Shown here one piece after another: positions 6,892-12,518 of a DNA stretch of 15,206 bases; the stretch's first letter is position 1; every line of letters begins with the position of its first letter. This DNA comes from Clostridiales bacterium UBA1316. Its GTDB lineage: Bacteria > Bacillota > Clostridia > Oscillospirales > Oscillospiraceae. The notes beneath the pieces are model-generated. The model worked only from the letters and a program-made list of their open reading frames with translations, did no database searches and was not told the origin of the DNA. The DNA lies in assembly GCA_002307055.1 (NCBI GenBank), contig DBTM01000002.1:1-15206 (forward strand). Direction: 5' to 3'. A program made the position numbers and the translations under genes.

Positions 6892-8310
6892 ATGAACGGC
6901 TTTTTAAGCGATAATTTTTTTCTGGAGAATGAAACGGCGGTGTCGCTTTATCATCAGTATGCCAAGGCGATGCCCATTTTTGACTATCACTGCCATATTA
7001 ACCCCCAGGATATCGCAGAAGATAAAAGGTATGAGAACATAACGCAGCTGTGGCTGTACGGAGATCATTATAAATGGCGGGCCATGCGCGCGTGCGGCAT
7101 CGACGAGCAGTACATCACCGGGGACGCACCGGATTGGAGCAAGTTTCAGAAATGGGCGGAAACGATGCCCTACTGCATCGGGAACCCGCTTTATCTCTGG
7201 AGCCAGCTGGAGCTCAAGCGCTATTTCGGCGTGGACGAGCTGCTCAGCCCGGCAACGGCGGAAATTATCTGGGACAAATGCAGCCGGATTATAAACGGCG
7301 GCGCGTTCAGCGTGCGGAAAATCATTGAGCAGTCCGGCGTCACGGCGCTGTGCACCACGGATAATCCCGTGGATACACTCGAATCGCACAAGGCGCTCCG
7401 GAACGACGCCGCTTTTAAGGTCACGGTACTGCCCGCGTTCCGGCCGGATACATTTTTGAATATCGACAAACCGGACTTCGCCGATTGGATTAAAAAGCTT
7501 GCCGCGTCAAGCCGGATGCCCGTTCAGACACTGGAGGATTTACAGCGCGCGCTGGCGCAGCGCATCGCATTTTTCCATGAGGCGGGGTGCCGCCTTTCCG
7601 ACCACGCGCTGGACCCTGTTACATATGAAGCGTGCGGCGAGGAAGAAGCGGCGGGGATATTTGCAAAGGCTTTAAACGCGGGCTGCCTCAACGAAAAAGA
7701 GATTCATAAATATAAAACCTGGCTGCTGCTGTTTCTTGGCAGAGCTTACGCCCAAAAAGGGTGGGCAATGCAATACCATATGGGCGCCGTACGAAACGTC
7801 AATGAGAAAATGCGCCGCCAAATCGGCAGCGATACGGGGTTTGACGCGGCGGGCGATTATCCCTGCGCTCCGGCACTGGGAAAGCTGCTGGACAGCCTGG
7901 ACAGCACGGGTCAGCTGCCGAAAACAATTCTGTACAGCCTGAATCCCAACGATTACGAGGTGCTCTCGACCGTGGGCGGCAGCTTTGGCGGGGATATTCC
8001 AGGTAAAATCCAGCTGGGCTCGGCGTGGTGGTTCAACGACCAGAAGCCGGGCATCGAAAAGCAGCTGACGGCGTGCGCGAATCTCTCTCTGCTCGGGCGG
8101 TTTATCGGCATGACGACAGACTCCAGAAGCTTTTTATCCTACACACGGCACGAATATTTCAGGCGCGTGCTCTGCAATCTCCTCGGCAAGTGGGCGGAAA
8201 ACGGCGAAATCCCCCGCGATTTAAACCTGCTGGGCCAGATGGTGCAGAATATCTGCTACAACAACGCGGTTGAATACTTTGACCTCGCCGGGTCTGGCAA
8301 AGGCTGCTGA
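6892..8310 (+). CDS. uxaC: UxaC, glucuronate/galacturonate isomerase
   Basis: Isomerises D-glucuronate to D-fructuronate and D-galacturonate to D-tagaturonate, so it is the shared entry enzyme for both branches encoded here. The 472 residues match the family length (about 470). Hallmarks are the amidohydrolase-like metal motif DYHCHINPQDIAEDK (31-45, His33 and His35), ITQLWLYGDHYKWRAMRACG (50-69), TTDNPVDTL, LPAFRPD, MQYHMGAVRN and MTTDSRSF near the C terminus. The ATG at 6892 is preferred over in-frame 6820 because AAAGGTG lies about 9 nt upstream and the protein then begins MNGFLSDNFFLENETA, the usual family N terminus. First gene of the plus-strand operon; 153 nt separate it from uxaB, and that gap contains a palindromic repeat. 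Confidence 0.96.
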   Translation: MNGFLSDNFFLENETAVSLYHQYAKAMPIFDYHCHINPQDIAEDKRYENITQLWLYGDHYKWRAMRACGIDEQYITGDAPDWSKFQKWAETMPYCIGNPLYLWSQLELKRYFGVDELLSPATAEIIWDKCSRIINGGAFSVRKIIEQSGVTALCTTDNPVDTLESHKALRNDAAFKVTVLPAFRPDTFLNIDKPDFADWIKKLAASSRMPVQTLEDLQRALAQRIAFFHEAGCRLSDHALDPVTYEACGEEEAAGIFAKALNAGCLNEKEIHKYKTWLLLFLGRAYAQKGWAMQYHMGAVRNVNEKMRRQIGSDTGFDAAGDYPCAPALGKLLDSLDSTGQLPKTILYSLNPNDYEVLSTVGGSFGGDIPGKIQLGSAWWFNDQKPGIEKQLTACANLSLLGRFIGMTTDSRSFLSYTRHEYFRRVLCNLLGKWAENGEIPRDLNLLGQMVQNICYNNAVEYFDLAGSGKGC

Positions 8311-8325
8311 GGCGTTATTGCTCGC

Positions 8326-8419
8326 GTAGGGGCGAACTGCGTTCGCCCGACTTGTGGGCGTTACGCGGCACGGGGGCAATTCAGTCACCTTCGGTGACAG
8401 CTCCTTGCAAAAGGAGCCT
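8326..8419 (+). repeat. Composite palindromic repeat between uxaC and uxaB
   Basis: Starts GTAGGGGCGAACTGCGTTCG, whose GGGCGAAC/GTTCGCCC arms form an 8-bp hairpin. After a linker (TTACGCGGCAC) come GTCACC-TTC-GGTGAC (8384-8398) and GCTCCTT-GCAA-AAGGAGC (8400-8417). The first part is nearly the same as the left half of the repeats at 11441 and 11860, and the last hairpin matches those at 11578 and 11822 apart from the loop. This is therefore one more member of the family clustered downstream of uxaA. It is non-coding and could stall, process or stabilise the operon mRNA between the two genes. Confidence 0.85.
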
Positions 8420-8463
8420 TCATGTTGCATAAAATATCATCTTTATGAAAGGCAATAACTATC

Positions 8464-9918
8464 ATGGAAAGACTAAGCAAAAAAATATACGCGCAGTATA
8501 AAGAATATCCCGTTAAGGTGCTCCAATTCGGGGAAGGCAATTTTTTACGGGCGTTTGTAGACTGGCAGATCGATACGCTGAATAAAAAAACCGGCTTTGG
8601 CGGCGGGGTTGCCGTTGTCCAGCCGATTGCGCAGGGTCTGGCGGATACGCTCAACGAACAGGACGGACTTTATACGCTGTACCTGCAGGGGATTAAGGAC
8701 GGAAAAGCGGTGAAGGAACGCAGTGTTATCAACTGCATTAATTTTGCCGTCAATCCGTATACGGATTTCGATAGGTATCAAAAGCTGGCTGAAAGCGAGA
8801 CGCTCCGGTTCATCATTTCAAATACGACGGAGGCTGGGATTGCTTTTCAGGCGGAAGATAAGGCTTTGGACAGGCCGCCGTCAAGCTTTCCGGGAAAGCT
8901 GACCGCTTTTTTATATCACAGATTCCAATATTTTAATGGAGACACCAGAAAGGGCTGCATTATCATCCCCTGTGAGCTCATCGACAGAAACGGCGAGAAG
9001 CTCAAGGAGATTGTACTGCAATACAGCCATCTGTGGGCGCTGGGGGCAGGCTTTGCGCAATGGCTCAATACGGCGAATACCTTCTGCTGCAGCCTGGTGG
9101 ATCGGATTGTTTCAGGGTATCCGAGGGCTTCCATCGACGCTATTTCGCGTGAGCTGGGGTATGAGGACTGCCTTGTGGATGTCGGCGAGCAGTTTCACCT
9201 GTGGGTCATTGAAGGGCCGGGCTGGATAGAAAAAGAACTCCCTGTGCTGCAAGCGGGATTGAATGTTATATTCACCGATGATTTGACACCCTACCGGACG
9301 CGGAAGGTGCGGATTTTAAACGGCGCGCATACGGCACTGGTGCCGGTTGCGTACCTGCTGGGGCTCAATACCGTGGGAGAGTCGGTCGATCACGCGCTCG
9401 CGGGCCGGTTTTTAAGGGAAGCAATCTACGAGGAAATTATCCCCACGCTGGAGCTGCCGCGGGAGGCGCTGGAGGACTTTGCCCAGTCGGTACTGGAACG
9501 GTTCCAAAACCCGTTCGTCAGCCATTACCTGATGAGCATTGCCCTGAATTCGTTTTCAAAATATAAGACGCGGGTTTTACCGTCCGTTTTGGAATATCTC
9601 AAACGGGAGGGCAGGCTGCCGAAGCGGCTGGTCTTCTCGCTCGCGGCGCTCATCGCGTTTTATAAAGGCCAGCGCGGGGATGAAACCATTCCCTTGCAGG
9701 ATGAAAGCGATATCCTGCACTATTTTGAGGGAGCCTGGGGGCGTTATGACGGCTCTGACGCGGCGCTCCGGGACATCGTCACGGGGACGCTCGGTATGGA
9801 AATGCTTTGGGATATGAAGCTGGGCGAGACAGCGGGCTTGACGGACGCGGTGACGCACTGCCTCACCGCCATTGAAAGGCAGGGCATGACGGAAGCGGTT
9901 CGGCAGGTGCTGATATGA
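8464..9918 (+). CDS. uxaB: UxaB, tagaturonate reductase (altronate oxidoreductase)
   Basis: Reduces D-tagaturonate to D-altronate with NADH in the galacturonate branch. The 484-residue length is typical. It has the dinucleotide-binding VLQFGEGNFLRAFVDW (19-34), ISNTTEAGIAF (118-128), CELIDRNGEKLKEIVLQY (170-187) and the polyol-dehydrogenase catalytic motif KVRILNGAHTALVP (281-294; K281, N286, H289). It is a distant paralogue of UxuB in this window. AAAGG about 12 nt upstream serves as ribosome binding site. It overlaps uxaA by 4 nt (ATGA), so the two are translationally coupled. A short open frame of 8 codons (8422-8448), preceded by AAGGAG inside the repeat, ends just before uxaB; it has no recognisable function. 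Confidence 0.95.
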   Translation: MERLSKKIYAQYKEYPVKVLQFGEGNFLRAFVDWQIDTLNKKTGFGGGVAVVQPIAQGLADTLNEQDGLYTLYLQGIKDGKAVKERSVINCINFAVNPYTDFDRYQKLAESETLRFIISNTTEAGIAFQAEDKALDRPPSSFPGKLTAFLYHRFQYFNGDTRKGCIIIPCELIDRNGEKLKEIVLQYSHLWALGAGFAQWLNTANTFCCSLVDRIVSGYPRASIDAISRELGYEDCLVDVGEQFHLWVIEGPGWIEKELPVLQAGLNVIFTDDLTPYRTRKVRILNGAHTALVPVAYLLGLNTVGESVDHALAGRFLREAIYEEIIPTLELPREALEDFAQSVLERFQNPFVSHYLMSIALNSFSKYKTRVLPSVLEYLKREGRLPKRLVFSLAALIAFYKGQRGDETIPLQDESDILHYFEGAWGRYDGSDAALRDIVTGTLGMEMLWDMKLGETAGLTDAVTHCLTAIERQGMTEAVRQVLI

Positions 9919-11405
9919 CGAGCGTGCTCAGAATTGATACCAAGGACAATGTCGCGGTCGCGCTGGTGCCGCTGTTGCCGGGCGACATCATTGAGCTGGT
10001 CGGTGCGGAGCTGCTGGCGCGCGATGTGATTCCGAAGGGGCATAAAATTGCCCTGAATCGGATTGGAAAGGGCGAGAATGTTATTAAATACGGCTTTCCT
10101 ATCGGTCACGCGGAGCGCAATATCCTCTCCGGGCAGCTTGTCCATACGCATAATATGCATACAGATTTAAGCGGCGACCCCGGACAATATGAGTTTTCGC
10201 AAAAGCTTGAACCCGTATTGCCGCCGGAGGATATACCCTTATTTAAGGGATACCGAAGGTTGGACGGAAGCGTCGGCATCCGCAACGAGTTATGGATTAT
10301 TCCGCTGGTCGGCTGCGTCAACGGTGTGGGCGAACAGATTATTAACCGCTTCCGGCAGAAGGCCGAGACCATCCGCGCGGACGCCGTCCATGTGCTCCGG
10401 CATGAATACGGCTGCTCGCAGCTGGGAGACGACTTAAACAGCACAAGAAAGCTGCTGCAGGATCTCGTTGTTCATCCGAATTGCGGAGGCGCGCTGGTTT
10501 TGGGCCTTGGCTGTGAAAACAACACGCCGGAAGAGTTTAAGAACGGGCTGCCCGATTATGACACCGCGCGGGTCCGCTTTTTAACGGCACAGGACGTTTC
10601 TGACGAGGTTGAGGAGGGCGCGAGGCTCCTGATGGCGCTGAACGAAAACCTGAAAGCGGACGTGCGCGAGGATGTGCCGATTTCCGAGCTGCGCGTGGGC
10701 TTGAAGTGCGGCGGCTCGGACGGCTTTTCAGGCATTACGGCCAACCCGCTTATCGGCCGGTTCACGGACTATATAACAGCCTGCGGCGGTACCGCGGTAC
10801 TCACCGAGGTGCCAGAAATGTTCGGAGCAGAGACGCTCTTAATGGAGCGGGCAGAAAGCCGGACGGTCTTTGACAAAACAGCCGCCCTGATCAATGATTT
10901 CAAAGCATATTTTACGAAAAGCGGTCAGCCGGTCTATGAAAATCCCTCGCCGGGCAACAAAAAAGGCGGTATTACCACCCTGGAGGAAAAGGCGCTGGGC
11001 TGCACCCAGAAGGCGGGGCACGCCGCCGTGACGGACGTGCTGGATTACGGGGACACCCTGAGCACAAAAGGCCTGAACCTGCTTTGCGCCCCAGGCAATG
11101 ACCTCGTTTCGTCAACGGCTTTAGCCGCAGCGGGCTGCCAGCTGATTCTTTTCAGCACGGGGAGAGGCACGCCATTCGGCACCGTGGTGCCGACGATCAA
11201 AATTTCGACAAACACCGCGCTGGCCAAAGCCAAACCGGGCTGGATTGACTTCGACGCGGGCGCACTGGTCAATAACTATGAAATGGACGCGCTGGTTGCA
11301 GATTTAACCGCGCTTATTCTGGATATCGCAAACGGTAAGCAAGCCTGCAATGAAATCAATCAGTTCAGTGAGCTGGCTATCTGGAAAAACGGGGTGACGC
11401 TGTAA
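9915..11405 (+). CDS. uxaA: UxaA, altronate dehydratase
   Basis: Dehydrates D-altronate to 2-keto-3-deoxygluconate, closing the galacturonate branch. The 496 residues are full length for the fused form. An N-terminal SAF domain (about 1-90; VPLLPGDIIELVG at 18-30, AERNILSGQLVHTHN at 66-80) is followed by the UxaA/GarD-type dehydratase region, which starts at GYRRLDGSVGIRNELW. It contains ALVLGLGCENN, GLKCGGSDGFSGITANP, GGITTLEEKALGCTQKAGHA and STGRGTPFGTVVPTIKIS. The conserved Cys and His residues fit an iron-dependent enzyme. The ATG overlaps the uxaB stop in ATGA, with AGGTG about 8 nt upstream. No clear terminator follows directly; the next 630 nt are repeats. Confidence 0.96.
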   Translation: MTSVLRIDTKDNVAVALVPLLPGDIIELVGAELLARDVIPKGHKIALNRIGKGENVIKYGFPIGHAERNILSGQLVHTHNMHTDLSGDPGQYEFSQKLEPVLPPEDIPLFKGYRRLDGSVGIRNELWIIPLVGCVNGVGEQIINRFRQKAETIRADAVHVLRHEYGCSQLGDDLNSTRKLLQDLVVHPNCGGALVLGLGCENNTPEEFKNGLPDYDTARVRFLTAQDVSDEVEEGARLLMALNENLKADVREDVPISELRVGLKCGGSDGFSGITANPLIGRFTDYITACGGTAVLTEVPEMFGAETLLMERAESRTVFDKTAALINDFKAYFTKSGQPVYENPSPGNKKGGITTLEEKALGCTQKAGHAAVTDVLDYGDTLSTKGLNLLCAPGNDLVSSTALAAAGCQLILFSTGRGTPFGTVVPTIKISTNTALAKAKPGWIDFDAGALVNNYEMDALVADLTALILDIANGKQACNEINQFSELAIWKNGVTL

Positions 11406-11440
11406 TTGCTTTTATATTGCCCGAATTAAGCGCTTATGCC

Positions 11441-11504
11441 GTAGGGGCGAACTGCGTTCGCCCGTCAGTCCCGTTTCCGACTGGCGATCGCAGATCGCCC
11501 CTAC
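11441..11504 (+). repeat. Long palindromic element A, copy 1
   Basis: 64 nt bounded by a 10-bp terminal inverted repeat (GTAGGGGCGA / TCGCCCCTAC). Inside are three small hairpins: GGGCGAAC-TGC-GTTCGCCC (11445-11463), CAGTC...GACTG in the middle, and GGCGATC-GCA-GATCGCC (11483-11499). Preceded by GCGCTTA, which also precedes copies 2 and 3. Confidence 0.9.
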
Positions 11505-11558
11505 GCGGTGCTTGGTTATCATCGTATATCGGCGTGACGAGGCACGAGGGGACAATCC

Positions 11559-11597
11559 TCAGACGGCTCCGCCGCCAGCTCCTTTGCCTAAGGAGCC
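11559..11597 (+). repeat. Double-hairpin element B, copy 1
   Basis: A short GGC-rich hairpin (ACGGCTCCGCCG) is followed by AGCTCCTT-TGCC-TAAGGAGCC, with 7-bp stem GCTCCTT/AAGGAGC (11578-11584 and 11590-11596). It has the same layout as the end of the 8326 element. Confidence 0.8.
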
Positions 11598-11615
11598 TAA
11601 GGAAGCGCTTACACC

Positions 11616-11678
11616 GTAGGAGCGATCTGTAATCGCCCGTCAGTCTTTTTCCGACTGGCGATCGCAGATCGCCCCTAC
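11616..11678 (+). repeat. Long palindromic element A, copy 2
   Basis: 63-nt variant of copy 1 with compensating changes in the first hairpin (AGCGAT-CTGTA-ATCGCC instead of GGGCGAAC...GTTCGCCC). The stem is partly kept while its sequence changes, which suggests that structure matters or that arms are swapped between family members. Middle loop is one base shorter. Confidence 0.9.
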
Positions 11679-11742
11679 GCGGTGCTTGGTTATCGTCGTA
11701 TATCGGCGTTACGCGGCGTGCGGGGACCTCATCAGGGGTAAT

Positions 11743-11765
11743 GTAGGGGCGATTAACAATCGCCC
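11743..11765 (+). repeat. Short palindromic element A'
   Basis: GTAGGGGCGATT-AAC-AATCGCCC, a single hairpin with an 8-bp stem (11747-11765). It lacks the second half of the long element and is followed by TACGCGGCAC and element B, the same order as at 8326. Confidence 0.8.
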
Positions 11766-11802
11766 GCTCCTGTGCGGCGATACGCGGCACCAGTGACAAT
11801 CC

Positions 11803-11841
11803 TCAGACGGCTCCGCCGCCAGCTCCTTTGCCTAAGGAGCC
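11803..11841 (+). repeat. Double-hairpin element B, copy 2
   Basis: Identical to copy 1 (11559-11597) and part of the 70-nt exact duplication 11551-11620 / 11795-11864. Confidence 0.8.
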
Positions 11842-11859
11842 TAAGGAAGCGCTTACACC

Positions 11860-11923
11860 GTAGGGGCGAACTGCGTTCGCCCGTCAGTCCCGTTTCCGAC
11901 TGGCGATCGCAGATCGCCCCTAC
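11860..11923 (+). repeat. Long palindromic element A, copy 3
   Basis: Identical over 64 nt to copy 1 (11441-11504), including terminal inverted repeats and the three internal hairpins, but with unrelated sequence (TTATTCG) after GCGG. This marks the right edge of the cluster. Confidence 0.9.
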
Positions 11924-11982
11924 GCGGTTATTCGATAACTCTGCGTAATAAGAGTTGACAAACCTTGCCATTTATTTGTAGC

Positions 11983-12011
11983 GGGCGGCTTCCATGCCGC
12001 CCCGTCTTTTT
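11983..12011 (+). terminator. Terminator-like hairpin (plus strand)
   Basis: Stem GGGCGGC (11983-11989) and GCCGCCC (11996-12002), loop TTCCAT, then CGTCTTTTT. It would end plus-strand transcripts that read through the repeat cluster from the uxa operon. The same bases also pair in a second way: a 13-bp perfect inverted repeat GCTTCCATGCCGC (11988-12000) with 12016-12028, which could serve as the 3' hairpin of the convergent HIT-gene transcript. Confidence 0.5.
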
Positions 12012-12037
12012 ATGCGCGGCATGGAAGCAATTTATTT

Positions 12038-12508
12038 TCACAGCATTTTGATACCATATTTTTCTGACAGAATAAACATCTCATTTCTGATATCCATCCG
12101 AAGCGTTTTGATTTCATCAGCGCAAAGTCTTGTGGTCTCAAATATATCACGGCTTATATTCCATATGGCTTTTTGCGGCAGCGGGTCTGTCCCGTATCGC
12201 GGGATCAGGTGCCAATGGAGATGCTTACAGTCATTGCCGAGTAATTCATAGTTGAGCTTTTTCGGTTTCAAAACATTGTATAATGCTTCCGACACGACGG
12301 ACATTTCAAAAAGGAATTTTTGACGATACTCTGTTGGCAAATCGTGGAGCTCTCCGACACACTCCTTGCAAATAAACAAGGTATAGCCTTTGAAATACTG
12401 CCACTTATTACTTATTACAGCGTAGCCTGTTTCAAGCTCCGCAATCATGTAACCTTTTTCAATATCATTCCGTTCATTAATAATACGGCATATTGCACAC
12501 TCGGTCAT
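12038..12508 (-). CDS. HIT-family protein (putative nucleotide hydrolase/transferase)
   Basis: 156 residues with the histidine-triad signature KHLHWHLIPRY (95-105; H96, H98, H100) that binds the nucleotide alpha-phosphate in HIT proteins, and an N-terminal CAIC (residues 4-7) that could bind zinc together with CKEC (47-50). HIT enzymes hydrolyse dinucleoside polyphosphates or AMP/ADP conjugates; the substrate here cannot be read from the sequence. The start at 12508 is chosen because TAGGGGG lies about 6 nt upstream; the long open upstream extension merely overlaps the neighbouring gene out of frame. The gap to the upstream SUMF1-domain gene is 10 nt, and the ribosome binding site touches its stop codon, so the two are co-transcribed and probably coupled. 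The region is somewhat richer in A+T codons than its neighbour. Confidence 0.88.
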   Translation of the reverse strand: MTECAICRIINERNDIEKGYMIAELETGYAVISNKWQYFKGYTLFICKECVGELHDLPTEYRQKFLFEMSVVSEALYNVLKPKKLNYELLGNDCKHLHWHLIPRYGTDPLPQKAIWNISRDIFETTRLCADEIKTLRMDIRNEMFILSEKYGIKML

Positions 12509-12518
12509 GGCTAACCCC

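Larger units (their letters stand above)
11406..12037. other. Gene-free interval filled with palindromic repeats
   Basis: 632 nt between uxaA and the HIT-family gene. I find no credible gene: open frames of 60-120 codons on both strands run straight through hairpin repeats and have no ribosome binding sites. The content is three long GTAGGGGCGA...TCGCCCCTAC elements, one short version, two double-hairpin elements (listed separately) and a terminator-like hairpin near 11983-12011. The 70 nt at 11551-11620 recur identically at 11795-11864. The roughly 30-nt tail after the first long element (11505-11535) recurs after the second (11679-11709), so part of the cluster grew by duplication. Confidence 0.85.

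Noticed and set aside
8422..8448. Eight-codon leader frame before uxaB with AAGGAG upstream
   Set aside because: The Shine-Dalgarno-like bases are part of the repeat hairpin, and the peptide has no regulatory codon run; probably accidental.
11601..11614. cre-like sequence GGAAGCGCTTACA in the repeats (also at 11846)
   Set aside because: It resembles a CcpA site but is part of the duplicated repeat linker, far downstream of any promoter; likely coincidence.
11430..11930. Possible CRISPR array
   Set aside because: Repeats are 63-64 nt and internally palindromic, spacing is irregular (175 and 244 nt), intervening sequence is itself repeated, and no cas genes are seen.
11955..11960. Perfect -35 box TTGACA on the plus strand
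   Set aside because: No acceptable -10 at 16-18 nt and no plus-strand gene downstream before the convergent HIT gene.
11417..11971. Open frames on both strands (for example 11434-11799 and 11753-11971, minus) suggesting small Arg-rich proteins
   Set aside because: They are translations of palindromic repeats, duplicate each other because the DNA is duplicated, and have no ribosome binding sites.
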